Positions 20,401-31,235 of a stretch of DNA of 64,000 nucleotides are shown one piece after another. The stretch is from Pogonophryne albipinna. Lineage: Eukaryota > Chordata > Actinopteri > Perciformes > Artedidraconidae. The stretch lies in contig JAPTMU010000089.1 in NCBI GenBank assembly GCA_028583405.1, positions 311,501 through 375,500 on the forward strand, given 5' to 3'. Below the pieces are notes generated by a model. It was given only the letters and a program-made list of their open reading frames with translations, searched no databases and was not told where the DNA came from. A program made the position numbers and the translations under genes. Position 1 is the stretch's first letter, and every line of letters begins with the position of its first letter.

Positions 20401-20700
20401 TGGAAAGCATTATTCTGGTTTGTTCTGGATGGAGTCTTTAGAAAACCACTGAACTTCCCCGATGGGTTTGCCGTCTCGATTTCTGAAAAAACCCACGGGG
20501 CCTTTCACCTTCGTCTTACACTCCTCATCGCTTCACGTGTAGCTAACGAGTTTAGCCGTATGATTCTGAAAAACCTACGGGGCCTTTCACCGTACTCTTA
20601 ACACCTCATTGCTTTATTTATTTATAACTTACCTACCTATAGTAAACTATGCATTGCATTCTTTACCGTAAATCCAAAACACTGTGAATGTCCTTGACAA
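17401..20700. other. Long AT-rich stretch without recognised genes
   Basis: 17401-17900 and 18470-20700 are AT-rich with no convincing exon. Around 17919-18423 two overlapping plus-strand ORFs (112 and 125 codons) are open but Ser/Leu/Cys-rich, with no family I recognise; the same DNA read backwards is also unconvincing. Treat it as intergenic or very old repeat. Confidence 0.4.
20482..20616. repeat. Short direct repeat, 84-bp spacing
   Basis: 'ttctgaaaaaacccacgggg' followed by 'cctttcacc' (from 20480) is repeated as 'ttctgaaaaacctacggggc' from 20564, with similar following sequence. Two imperfect tandem copies; function unknown. Confidence 0.55.
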
Positions 20701-20720
20701 CTTCAAAAATTTAGTTTAGT

Positions 20721-21274
20721 TCAGCCAATCACAGATTTTTGATATAAAACAGGCATCTGTTTTACCTTTTTCGTTGTCAGAGCCCTGTTGTCAGTTGTCA
20801 AAGATATTCTTGGTGCGGACACCTGGACCCAATGCGGTCGCCTTAGAGGGCGAAGCCATATAAGAAATAGAACGGACACTTTTATATCTATTCTCAATAC
20901 AGATTTTTCTAACACCACAGTGTCAAATTCCCTGTGTAAACATATGCAATCCAAGTCATCTGTGAACAGTTTATTTTCAAGCTCTTCAAGCTCATGACAA
21001 CATATGTTCATAAGAGGATTGTCCATGGCTACACACCGATCGGAAGTACACCATTCATGTACAGGTCTCCCTACTCGCCCCCCGAAATCAATTGCACGAG
21101 TAAAGGGATCGTCTCCAGCAAGATCACCGTGCTGTTCATCCTCATCGTCACTGTCCCTGGATTCCTGACGGTTCTCCTGACTTGGCTGTTTGACTGAATT
21201 CCCCCATCCAATCTCTCCACATTGCTCAAAACTTCTTCCTCGGCTGACGAGTCCGAACTCAAATACTCCGCCAT
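20721..21274 (-). pseudogene. P2X7 cytoplasmic-domain-like gene fragment
   Basis: One minus-strand frame is open from about 21250 to 20721 and contains the acidic DSDDEDEQHGDLAGDDPF, then HEWCTSDRCVAMDNPLMN, ICCHELEELENKLF, and DLDCICLHREFDTVVLEKSV. The Cys pattern and the CC-x-E-L-E motif resemble the zinc/palmitoyl 'ballast' domain of P2X7, which in fish also occurs in stand-alone genes. The natural start (MAEYLSSDSSAEEEV, ATG at 21274) is in a different frame, implying a frameshift near 21190-21250. The downstream half of the domain is missing. Confidence 0.45.
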
Positions 21275-21539
21275 GTTTTCGTCGAATGAGCTGTTCGTGT
21301 ATTTACAAAATTTACAAAGTGAACGCATAGATGACGTCACGACCTAGTTTTTCGGATCATGTGACTACTGAAAATGGCCAAAATGGCAGCTGCCTGACGG
21401 AATATACAGGTTTTGATAAAAAAGAGCTATAAAATCATTATTTACCGGGGAATAACGCTGATTTCTTCAGGGTATGGTTTAAACATAATGTTTCACTAAA
21501 TACTGAAGTTTTTATTAACTATCAAATGACTGGAGCCTT
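21275..21539. other. Promoter-like gap, nothing definite
   Basis: Contains 'gatgacgtcacgac' (CRE-like) near 21330 and a short AT-rich tract. It may be the upstream region of the P2X7-like fragment. Confidence 0.25.
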
Positions 21540-21581
21540 CCTTTAAGAAACATCTTCAACTTGATAACACATGCACAGCAT

Positions 21582-22475
21582 TTAGCCAGCCACGTGCTTA
21601 ATGTCCGTAGTGAACTCTGATATGTAGGACAGCTGCCGCTGCTGACGTGCCGACCAAGGCTCCGCCACTTTTGACATGGCGAAGGTGAGCGGCTTGTGGT
21701 CGACAAACGCCGTAAATTCACGGCCTTCCAGCATGAAACGGAAGTGCCGCACGGCCAAATAAAGTCCAAGGAGCTCTCGGTCAAAGGCGCTGTACCTGCG
21801 TTTTCTGGGCGTCAGCTGGCGGCTGAAAAAGGCGAGCGGCTGCCAAGCGCCCTCCACCCACTGCTCGTGCACCGCGCCAACCGCGTAGTCCGTCGCGTCC
21901 GTGGTGATGGAGATGGGAGCTGTAGATGATGGGTGTGCCAGCGAAGCCGCCTGAGCCAACGCGGTTTTCACCTCAGCAAAAGCGACGTCCGTCTCTGCTG
22001 TCCAGTCGATCGCCTGGACGGGGGTCTTGCCTTTCAACGCTTCATACAGCGGCCGCATGATGTGTGCGGCCCGGGCGATGAAACGGTGGTAGAAGGTCAC
22101 CATCCCCAGAAACTCACGGAGCAACCGGGCTGTGAGCGGGCGAGGAAAAGCCGCAACAGCCTCCACCTTCGCTGGCAGAGGTGCCGCTACGCCCTTGGTG
22201 ACGCGATGCCCCAGGAAATCGATGTCCGACACCCCGAACTGGCACTTTGCAGGATTGATGATTAATCCGTGTTCGTTGAGCCGCGTGAAAAGGGCTCGGA
22301 GGTGGGACAGGTGCTCCTGCACAGAAGCGCTGGCGACGAGTATGTCGTCGAGGTAGACAAACACAAACGGCAGGTCCCGCAGCACCGAATCCATCAGGCG
22401 CTGGAACGTCTGAGCGGCATTCTTGAGTCCAAAAGGCATCCGCAGGAACTCAAAAAGTCCAAATGCGGCGGACAA
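21582..22475 (-). CDS. RT (C-terminal) and RNase H fragment
   Basis: 297 open codons. GLFEFLRMPFGLKNAAQTFQ and FVYLDDILVAS (catalytic DD) define RT; FLGMVTFYHRFIARAAHIM the connection; ITTDATDYAVGAV (first RNase H Asp), FDRELLGLYLAVRHF (Glu) and FVDHKPL (Asp) the RNase H. The ORF ends right after the conserved HVAG, where family members continue into integrase. The frame is intact, so loss of the 3' half is a truncation and not decay. Confidence 0.8.
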   Translation of the reverse strand: MSAAFGLFEFLRMPFGLKNAAQTFQRLMDSVLRDLPFVFVYLDDILVASASVQEHLSHLRALFTRLNEHGLIINPAKCQFGVSDIDFLGHRVTKGVAAPLPAKVEAVAAFPRPLTARLLREFLGMVTFYHRFIARAAHIMRPLYEALKGKTPVQAIDWTAETDVAFAEVKTALAQAASLAHPSSTAPISITTDATDYAVGAVHEQWVEGAWQPLAFFSRQLTPRKRRYSAFDRELLGLYLAVRHFRFMLEGREFTAFVDHKPLTFAMSKVAEPWSARQQRQLSYISEFTTDIKHVAG

Positions 22476-23217
22476 TGCCCAGGAGCTCCATGGTTGCGAA
22501 CTCCGCCCTCGCTACAGCCAGCTTAGAAGGGTTCAACCGCCGTGCCCTGGCGTAGACAGGAGGCCCCTCGGTAGTGACGTGGTGCTCCACGCCATGCTTA
22601 GTGGTAAGCGCAGAGAAGGTGGGCAGCGACAGGTCTGGAAACTCGGCCAACAGTCTGAGAAACGTGTCTGCCCCTGACAGCGAGCCTGACAGCCCGTCGT
22701 ACGCTGCGCTGCCAAGTGTGCACACGAGGGAAGAAAACGTTAAGGCATCAACCAAACGCCTATTCTTAACGTCCACTAAGAGTCCATGAGCACACAAAAA
22801 ATCCGCTCAGAGGAGGGGAAAAGAAATGTCCGCTGTCACAAAATCCCAGCTGAAACGCTGTCCTCCGATGCACAAACACATAGGCCTCACGCCGTACGTG
22901 CGAATGGGACCGCCGTTAGCCGTCGTCAATCGCGGTCCGTGCCCACCACGGGTGACGTCTTCACTCGACGCTGGAACTACGCTCCGTTGAGCGCCCGTGT
23001 CACACAGAAACAGGCTCCCCGAAACGCTGACGAAGAGGAGCCTGCACGTGCCGCCGACGCTCAGGGCCACTACTGAGCGCCGGCCCCTTCGTTTCCCGGG
23101 GGTTTGTAGCTGCACGGAGCGATGCATTTCTTCGCCATTGTCCCGAAACGTGCGTGGTAAAAGCACTCTCCGGTGTCTCCACGCCGGCTCGATACAGCCG
23201 TGTTCGGCCTCCGCCAC
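22450..23217 (-). pseudogene. Protease and RT N-terminal region
   Basis: Two overlapping frames. The upstream one (23217-22807) has an aspartic protease with LFLCDTGAQRSVVPAS and GPIRTYGVRPMCL. The other (22797-22450) has LLVDVKNRRLVDALTF, LLAEFPDLSLPTFSAL and KLAVARAEFATMELLGIVRR, the start of RT. It breaks after GIVRR; the first catalytic Asp region of the RT is absent between here and the downstream RT block. Confidence 0.7.
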
Positions 23218-23219
23218 GC

Positions 23220-23759
23220 TTACTTGACTGCTGATGGGCCGCTGAGCGTCGCGGCTAACGTCTCTGCACTGGGCTGTTGTGTAGCCAGGAAAAAACGATC
23301 CGCTTCCTCAGCCAAGGCACGGGGCTCCATGACAGGCGTGTTGGCCAGCGCCGTCTGGACCCGGGGAGGCAAGTGATGCAGGAAAATCTCCGTGAATAAA
23401 ATCCGGGGATCTTCCCCCCCTAGCAGATTTAGCATTTTCTCCATTAGCTGAGATGGCTTGCTGTCTCCTAGGCCTTGAATGTCAAGCATCTGGCGGGCCC
23501 TCTTCTTAGCAGATAAGCTAAATGTCTTAAGGAGAAGGGCCTTAATCGCCTCATATTTGCCATGGTGTGGGTGGTCTGCGATAAATCCAACCAACCTGGA
23601 CGACGTGGAGCTTCCCAGCGCTGCTACAACATGGTAGTATTTCAGGTCCCCGTCACGGACCTGTCGGCAGGCGAAGTGCGCCTCCACGTGTGCGAACCAT
23701 GCCTCCGCGGCGTGCTCCCAGAATTCCGGCAGCTTTACGAAAACATCGCGCTCAACCAT
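23220..23759 (-). CDS. gag: Gag of the CsRn1-like element
   Basis: 179 codons from ATG 23759, 28 bp after the primer site. Features are VKLPEFWEHAAEAWFAHVEA, KYYHVVAALGSSTSSRL, KALLLKTFSLSAKKRARQML, LGDSKPSQLMEKMLNLLG and FLHHLPPRVQTALA. These blocks fit the matrix-capsid part of CsRn1-type Gag. The zinc-binding segment lies beyond the stop at 23220 in another frame (around FRDNGEEMHRSV). Confidence 0.75.
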   Translation of the reverse strand: MVERDVFVKLPEFWEHAAEAWFAHVEAHFACRQVRDGDLKYYHVVAALGSSTSSRLVGFIADHPHHGKYEAIKALLLKTFSLSAKKRARQMLDIQGLGDSKPSQLMEKMLNLLGGEDPRILFTEIFLHHLPPRVQTALANTPVMEPRALAEEADRFFLATQQPSAETLAATLSGPSAVK

Positions 23760-23787
23760 GTTCGTTAAGTTTCCGGAAACTATTTCA

Positions 23788-23805
23788 GAAAAGTCGGGGT
23801 CACCA
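23788..23805 (-). promoter_or_regulatory. Primer-binding site, tRNA-Trp type
   Basis: On the minus strand TGGTGACCCCGAC begins one base after the LTR and matches the complement of the tRNA-Trp 3' end over 13 bases. CsRn1 elements are known to use tRNA-Trp. Confidence 0.8.
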
Positions 23806-23806
23806 G

Positions 23807-24011
23807 TGTAGTGCCGTGAAAAGGGAGTCGGAGGCGTTGTATTAAGAATTGACTTCCACACTTTATTATTCATTAAACTCTCGGAGGTTAATACATGAAC
23901 TGCTCTGCATGACAAGCTAGCAGGAATGATTAGCTACAGCTCAGTGTTCCCACTAAAGGGTCCGTGTGGCAATACAAGAGGTGAATTATGGTCCAACATG
24001 GTGTCACCACA
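23807..24011 (-). repeat. 5' LTR of the CsRn1-like element
   Basis: About 205 bp, from TGTGGTGACAC (24011) to CACTACA (23807) on the minus strand, with AATAAAG near 23860. It begins exactly inside a LINE-type tail ('aaatgtgctat'), which supports the border. Confidence 0.6.
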
Positions 24012-24070
24012 ATAGCACATTTAAAAGCGATTTTGGTCGCGCCAAAGTGCTCTACATGTAATAAAAACAC
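24012..24070 (-). repeat. Interrupted LINE-type 3' tail
   Basis: On the minus strand it reads 'gcactttggcgcgaccaaaa' then 'tcgcttttaaatgtgctat'. A sister copy lies at 52575-52649 on the plus strand. The LTR at 24011 cuts it. Confidence 0.55.
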
Positions 24071-24205
24071 ATTACTACAATCACAATAAAAGACAATTAT
24101 TGACAACAGAAATATAAAAAACTAAAACACAGGGAATAGTCAGGTGTCATGCTCCGCTCTGACTAAGGCCAGAGAGAAGAAGTGTGTCTTTAGTGTCTAG
24201 TGCAG

Positions 24206-24473
24206 GGGCCTTTTATTGTGGCCAGCCTAAGGCACACCTGTGCAATAATCATGCTGTCTAATCAGCATCTTGATATGCCACACCTGTGAGGTGGGATGGA
24301 TTATCTCGGCAAAGGAGAAGTGCTCACTATCAAAGATTTTTTCAGATTTGTGAACAATATTTGAGAGAAATGGTTATTTTGTGTATATAGAAAATGTTTT
24401 AGATCTTTGAGTTCATCTCATGAAAAATGGGAGCAAAAACAAAAGTGTTGCGTTTATATTTTTGTTCAGTGTA
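24206..24473 (-). mobile_element. End fragment of a Tc1-like transposon
   Basis: The right edge reads, on the minus strand, TACACTGAACAAAAATATAA then ACGCAACAC. It continues with 'ctcccatttttcatgagatg' and 'ccacctcacaggtgtggc'. I recognise this as the terminal region of a Tc1/mariner family that is very common in fish. The fragment stops near 24206, before the transposase. Confidence 0.65.
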
Positions 24474-26909
24474 GTTATAAAAAAACAAGAGAATAAAGTA
24501 AACAGGTATAAAATACTATATGACAGTAAAAAAAAGTTGTTATTAATAAACAAGAATACAGTTTGAAAGGGAAGTGATTTGTAAAATATCCATAAAGAAA
24601 AATAAATCTGCTTCCAGTTCTGTTTCAAATGGGTGTTGAGAGATGTTTCCATAGATCTCTTAATGTTGCTCTCAAAGTGCACCAGATTGATGCATTAACT
24701 TCAACATTTAAAAAAAGATCTTCCCGGGGGAGCATGCCCCCGGACCCTCCTAGAGGAGGTTGGGTCCCCCCCCCCCCCCCCCACACTTAAATCATGTCCA
24801 CATAGGAAACTAAATACATTTGCACACATCTTGTGTCCATATCTTTCTGTTTTGGTGGTCATGCCACACCGTGCACGTGCATGCATGCGCGAGTCATGGT
24901 AAGATATCTGGATGAAGAGGTTGCTTTTTCTTTGCACAGCATGAAAGAAAGGCCAAATGAATGGGCTGTGATTTTAGTTTTTTTAAGCAGAGGTCAATCA
25001 TTTGTACGGCCCTCGGAGGATGTTGAAAAAAGTGAAATGGCCCTTGAGAGGAAAAAGGTTCCCCACCCCTGGTCTAGTGTCTCGGCCGACCTCACATGGA
25101 GGGGCAGAGTGTTATACAAGTGATATATTTGTATATATCTGAGACCCATAATATAAGCCTATAGAAATAGCATGATAGGAGCACTTTAAAGTCAAATGTG
25201 TATTTGGTTTGACGCCTGAAATAATGTGATTAACAACATTTTAAGAAATGTTAACGTTAGACATACTTATATCCAATAAATACCACACTTCTGAATTTTG
25301 AGAGTGTAGCGGCAGAAATCATATAGAAATAAAACCGATCATTAACTTAAAATAACACAGTCGCTGAGGAATCTTACGCACGGCAATGATCCAAGTCCAG
25401 ACAAGAATCTCCGTTTGTGCATTTATTTCTATGGTCCAATATCATATACAAAAGCACAACGAACAGCTTTCATATCGATTCCTTTCCTTCAGCCCTTTTT
25501 TGTGGTTTTCCTTGTATCACCCTGGTTAAAAAACATGTGCCTACTAGTGCTCTGTCTCCAATATATACAATTACACCAGGTGCTCTAATCACCCAGTGCC
25601 CAAACATGCCTTCAAAATAAAGGCATAAAAACTACTTTAACTCACTTCAATAACGTCACTAAATAATACACAAAAACAGCAAGAAATACATGTTTAACTA
25701 TTAAATAATGTAAAGCAATATATAGCTCAAAGAGTGTCTTTAATTCATAATAACGTCATCACGCTGATCACGGAGAAACTCATCTCCTCATTGGCTGTGA
25801 TGTTAAACCATGTGACTGTGATGTAGTTCCTTTATAGCCTGATGCTAGCTTTTCACTTGTGTGAAAGAACAGGTATTGGATGAACACAACTCAAAAAGAA
25901 TGTGTAAATACGATAGGATAATCGTTTGAGGCATTTGAATAAGGAAATGTTACATATTATATATTTTAAATAAATAAACCCACCACTGGGAAAGTTGAGG
26001 AATATAAATATCTCTGTGAACATCACACTGAACTTTTGTGTAACTTTATTAGTATTTTTACTAAGAGATCTCTGTTTAAAGTGATTGTTGGTTGTATAAC
26101 AAGAGTATTTTCCCTGTTTATCTTCCAGGTCCATGAGGGAATATTGTTAACCAACTCAACAAATGGCAGTGCATTCAGCCCCGTAATCCTGCATCCTGCA
26201 TGGTTCGTTTCCTTCAATTTCTGTCCCTCAAATCTTTGGAAACAGTCAGACTTTTTAGCGTTAATCACCCCGACTGCATTCATCCACACTATTTCTCACC
26301 CATGTTCCCGGTAATACCTTACACTAGACTAAGTAATGCTCTAACACGTTGTTTTCTCATAAACCTAGTCTAAATAAACTGCAGTGAGTAACATTTCTAG
26401 CAGCAGGAAGATATTCCAAAAATCAATACCAAAGAAAGAAACACATGATGAGGTTTTCAGTGTCTCACAGGCTGTTGTAGACAAAGATGTGCTGCAATAG
26501 CACTGAATGATATTATTGTTATTATCACATGTTTTTAATGTATCTAGTTTTAGAGTTTTGTTGGTTTTTTCGTGTTTTTATATCACATTTTGCTGATTGT
26601 GTTTGCTGACACCTGACTATATGGACGGAGACAACATGAAGCTTTCAATCCTGAGGGGACTGACAACAACAAATACCCAACTCCAACACCTGGGCAGAGA
26701 CAATACATTTACAATTGTGAATAATGTTTGATATCCTGTTTTACCTTAATGTTTGTTACTTGGGACAGTTGAAACACACGGGTTCTTCCTCTCTCATCCT
26801 CCTCTTCTTTGTCCTTCAGTGATCCATTGTTGCTGTGCTATTTGAAGGTTAATAGCCTCAAGCGTCTTTGAGTTTCTAGAAAAGCGCTATACAAGTATCC
26901 TGTATTATT
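24474..26909. other. Intergenic, no gene recognised
   Basis: A hAT-like fragment ('cgggggagcatgcccccgga') precedes a poly-C run near 24767-24781. Short ORFs at 26023-26314 on both strands overlap and show no family. 26390-26880 is plain AT-rich sequence. Confidence 0.4.
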
Positions 26910-28272
26910 AATAGAGTGCCACAGAGACGCGTCCTAAAACCCGGAAGTAAGTTAGGATTTGACCACTGCCGGTACCCTCGATAAAAACCAATGCAATTTC
27001 TCCACAGGATTTTGGAAAATAGCTGAAATAAGGTCTGTGGTTGAGACACATTTAAGAGTCGGATCACGTTTTGTTCTACGACATTAAATCCATCAGCAGT
27101 GACCCCACTGGTGATTTTTGAAGAGTTGACGTGTCTGAAAAACGATGGTTGTTAACAAGTGGCTGAATAGGACTACAGAAGTCGTCGAGGCCGTTGTACC
27201 TCATTACGCCGAACACGTAAACACTCCTCTAAGTTTGTTTTTCCCCGTGTTCTGCTTGAAAGCAAGTACCTGCCTCCTGATAACTGTTCAAACAAACGCT
27301 TCAACTTGTACCATTTTGAATCTGTATTTTTGAATATGGATCTTAAGTTGGCGTGACGTTAAAGCAGTGACCCTGCTGTAGTTCCTCACGCGATTGAGGC
27401 GATTGAAGGGGGCCAAGTCAAACGCGAGAGTTCAATTTTTTCAACTCGGGCGTCAAATTCACGTGACGCGTTCTCGCGGAAGCCAATCAGCGGTGAGGAT
27501 CTCAGCCTGCCGTCACTGACGTTCAACCAGAAAACATCAGCCATTAGCTGTTAGCAGTTAGCACTGAGAGCTCACAGCTCCTCATATCTGTTCAGAAACT
27601 GTACAAAAGTTAAATAAGTACAAACCACAGACTGTGTCATGGCGAATACAGTCGCTGGTTTATTTATGTCTGTAGGCCGTTGTTATGAGTGTGGAGTGAG
27701 CATATACAACGTTAGCTTAGCCTGGTCGACCCAATCTCCATTTAGAAAACACGCATTTTAAAAGGTTTTTCGCCTGCCGTCTGTCTGCAGACTTGTCAAA
27801 GCATTAATTCATGGTTTTTACTAACCGGTATCAGTATGTTGTTACGTCGGCATCATTTAGAAACCTGTATTACAATTGAATCACGGTAAAATATGTTCAT
27901 TTTGTTGTAGTTGTAGCTCCCGAGCCAGCGCGTCTTGTTTGAATGATGCGAGTAAACACAGCTGGCAGCCGCGGTGAAACTCGAGCGACTAGAGCGATGC
28001 GATAGGAGCGTTTAGAGTGCGCGTCCGGTGTGAACGTAGCATTTTGCTTCTGGCGACTAGATTTATGAATCGAACATTATAAAAGTAGGGTAGACATGTG
28101 GATATTACCCGGCTGAACAAAACGTGATCCGTCTCTTCAATGTGTCTCAACCACAGACCTTATTTCCAGCTATTTTCCAAAACCCTATGGAGAAATTGCA
28201 TTGCTTTTTTGTTGAGGGAACCGGAAGGAGTTTACTTCCGGGTTTTAGGACGCGTCACTGTGGCACTCTATT
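26910..28272. mobile_element. Foldback element with long inverted ends
   Basis: The left arm (26910-27076) and right arm (28115-28272) are inverted copies of each other, about 160 bp and roughly 85-90% alike. Outer ends read AATAGAGTGCCACAG, followed by GACGCGTCCTAAAACCCGGA. The interior (27077-28114) holds a CpG-rich part with no transposase. I found no clean target duplication. The two look-alike ORFs at the ends are just the arms read in opposite directions. Confidence 0.65.
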
Positions 28273-28609
28273 GAGGAAACTCTCGGAAGAACACCTTCAG
28301 CATAACATTACAGAAATACTAGAATATGCTATTCACGAAAAACTAATCTTATAATCTGTACATTTCTTTATACCAAAAATTATTCTATAATTAGTTTCCT
28401 ATATCCGTAATTAATCATTTCATTTTGTTATTGTTTTTATATATATATATGTCATTTTCCATCCTCCATGGAGAGCACCCCATAGTAAGCACATCATTTA
28501 CTTACATTTTACCAGTAGACAGTCTCCATACATCACCGAAATATACAGTATATTAACCTATATTCCACCATAAGGCAATCTATGTTAACCCTTTGATGGC
28601 CTTCTCCAG

Positions 28610-28815
28610 TTTCAGTCTACTTAAGAGACAAACTTGCACACTTCCACCTGGATGATGGTGTTTTTAAGCTGGACCTCCAGCAGCAGGGCGTCAGCTGGAC
28701 CTCCAGCTGGTCTTGTTGACGTTTGGGGAGAATATCCGCAGCATCCCCATGTAGCTGCCCACCACCACCTTGTCTATTAAAGCAGTGGTTCCTGTAGTGG
28801 GAATTCCACACTTAA
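28610..28815 (-). pseudogene. BBS9 (PTHB1)-like fragment
   Basis: The minus strand reads IDKVVVGSYMGMLRIFSPNV in one frame, then DALLLEVQLKNTIIQVEVCK followed by FVS in another. Both match consecutive parts near the N-terminus of BBS9/PTHB1, the beta-propeller subunit of the BBSome that carries cargo to cilia. A short repeated stretch ('ctggaggtccagct', twice) and a frame change separate the pieces, and a stop follows FVS. An acceptor-like 'cccactacag' precedes it. I take it as a broken exon copy, not a working gene. Confidence 0.6.
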
Positions 28816-30795
28816 TCACCTTCTGGTCAGAAAATAACAAATATACAAGCTTAAACCAAAGTTGTGTTATTTAATAAAGAGTTATAGCATTTAACAGAAT
28901 CAATCCTATTTCCATCTGGAAAGGACAGATAACCTGTTCCACTGATGTAGCACAAGCATCTGACCAAGTTACACAGAAAAGCAATGACTTTATACAGGAA
29001 GAAAGAGAAAAAGATGGGAGGGTGAACAGCCAATGAAATTCTACATTACAGGGTATTGAATATTCGTGGCTAGACAGGGGTTAAGTGATATTAATTTTCC
29101 TGACAATGGTCACAGTGGCACCTTCGGTCTGTTGAATGATAACAAAAGGAAGCCAGTCTGTATTGAAGGTGGGAAGAAGCTTGGGAGTGATAGCCGTAGC
29201 TTACCTAAAACTGAAACTGGGTAAAAACCCAAGAAAGAATGTATATAATTGTAATTAAATTAGACTTAATGATACATTTACTACAACAGTTCCCAACCTT
29301 TTTTGTCTCGTGTACCCCTTGAGCTGGTTTCCATTCTATAAGAACCCCCTCACTCATCTGTTATAATTCTCCTACATTTCTCCGTGTATTAAACCCTTTG
29401 TGGTCGTGCTTAACCCAACTGCTCCTAAATGAAAATCACTTGTAAAACTCACATTCAATAAAAATGCATTTAAACTTGAAATTTACATTTATTTACACAG
29501 CAAAAATCACAGTGTATATTGTACTCTATAAGAGTACATTTAGCACCAGTCTCGGGTGTATATAGGTCCAAGAGTTTGGTGTTCTCTGAACACTGTCAAA
29601 AGAGTAAAATATAAACTCCAAATAAAGAGTTAGATTTGAACACTTTGGGAGTCAAAATATACTCTATAACTGGTACTTTTTTGACACTGTTTGAGTGCTT
29701 TCCAACACGTGCAGTGTAAACCCAGAACCCTCAGAGAGTTCAAATGTACTCTTAGGCAGTCTTTTAGTGTCACTGTGCAGAGCTGATTATTCAACACTTT
29801 GAGAGAGAAAATACTCCATGGTCATTTTTCACACTGTGTCAGTGCTGGTTAGCTGATGTACACCAAACAAACAATTTTGGGGTGAATCATTAACACTTCA
29901 GGAAATAAAGTACACATCAGCTTCTTGAAAACATGTTTATTTTCAAAAATGTGATTTTGATATGTTTTAAATATAACATCTAATCAGTAGCAACATCAAA
30001 CAACCCACACAATACATTGGTCAGGTGAGCATTTGTACATTTGCTCATTAGGCCTCTTTAGCCTGGGGAAACACTTTAGAGGTCATCGTTCCAAAATCCT
30101 GTTACAACAAATGGACAACGTGGAATACCATACACTAGTGCTAATGTAACATGTTGAATTACTGTAACAGAGTATTCCTACACTCTGGTACTTCTTTTCC
30201 TCTAGTAAAGGATCTGAGTACTTCTACTGAAGTACAAGATCTGAGTACTTTTCCCATCTCTGTAGTCATTACAATGAGAAAGAAAACAATGTTAACTTAG
30301 CATCTCCAAAACAAGGAGAAAGTTAAGTTGATAAATGGAAAAAAATGCTTAAAAGATTATATTAGAAGTTTTATTAAGAAATACTTCATAAATATAAGCA
30401 GACTCACAATAATTAAGAAAAGTATCTTGTTTTTTTATATTAAATGTGTTAGCCTACAGTATTTCTACAAAAATAAAAATGTTCATTAATACAGTACAAC
30501 TTATTGCTTATGAGAAAGAAAAAGATGTCCACCGTGGTGGAGGATGGTGGGCCGGACAAATATATTATATTATATATAATATATTTATATATCTGTACAT
30601 ATATATTTAAGAAGTACAATATAAGCCGAGCACACATTTTATTTGTGGGCCGTATTCCATTATACTTTTATTATTTGCTGAGGTTTGGAGACCCCTGATG
30701 TAGAGTCATCTCTGGGATGAAACTGTCCCTGAGACACGTGTGCAGAGATGTGCTAAAAACACATGTTGTAATGAGAGCATCGTCACCTGGAGGGT
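28816..30795. other. Downstream of COX5A; repeat fragments only
   Basis: A hAT-like end ('cagttcccaaccttttttgt') lies at 29286, and another hAT-like stretch ('gggccgtattcc', 'ggagacccctgatg') at 30647-30705. 29500-29870 has loosely repeated 'agagtnnaaatacactct' motifs typical of fish MITEs. 30560-30606 is an (AT)-rich palindromic run. No exon seen. Confidence 0.4.
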
Positions 30796-30909
30796 CTACA
30801 ACTTGTCCATGCCGAGCTGTTCTGGAGTCGAGATGCCGAGCTCTGACAGCGTGGGCTGCAGCTCCTGGATCAGGTACGGGTAGATCTCTTTGTGGGGTCC
30901 GGCTTTGTC
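30796..30909 (-). CDS. cox5a: COX5A, last coding exon
   Basis: Acceptor 'tgtgtccttcag', then 37 codons and a TAG stop. The protein reads [20 protein letters not shown] and [17 protein letters not shown], a near-perfect match to the C-terminus of cytochrome c oxidase subunit 5A, a matrix-side subunit of respiratory complex IV. The exon starts in phase 0. The exon before it (33098-33220) ends with one extra base, so the two do not join in frame (see the findings). Confidence 0.9.
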   Translation of the reverse strand, partial: DKAGPHKEIYPYLIQELQPTLSELGISTPEQLGMDKL

Positions 30910-31235
30910 CTGAAGGACACAGAGGAAATAACAAATGAAGAGGATTTTGTTATGGAGAACACCGCTTACACTACTTACAGCGATCAGCAATACATATGGA
31001 CTGAAGCCCTCCTTTATGATTGGTTTAAAAAACAATTAGCATCTAGTAATCAAATAAACAACAAGTCTTTCCATTCACAACACATGGGAATACCACGGTG
31101 ATAATATTGTTCTCTACTTCAATCCATTATATTGCACCATAAGATTATTAAACACCTGGACTTTTTAAAGAACATCCATAAACATTCATCTGTTTGCATC
31201 TTGCTAATTATTTATCTAATATAATATATTCCATT

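Larger units (their letters stand above)
21540..24011 (-). mobile_element. Truncated CsRn1-like Ty3/gypsy retrotransposon
   Basis: Reading right to left: LTR, tRNA-Trp-type primer site, Gag, protease, RT and RNase H; then it stops within the sequence after HVAG, so integrase and the 3' LTR are missing. The Gag style, the DTGAQ protease and the RT pattern match the CsRn1 lineage. Base composition is GC-richer than its surroundings. The RT has an internal deletion, so the copy is inactive. Confidence 0.75.

Noticed and set aside
26023..26314. ORFs of about 90 codons on both strands
   Set aside because: They overlap each other and neither shows a domain or supported start.
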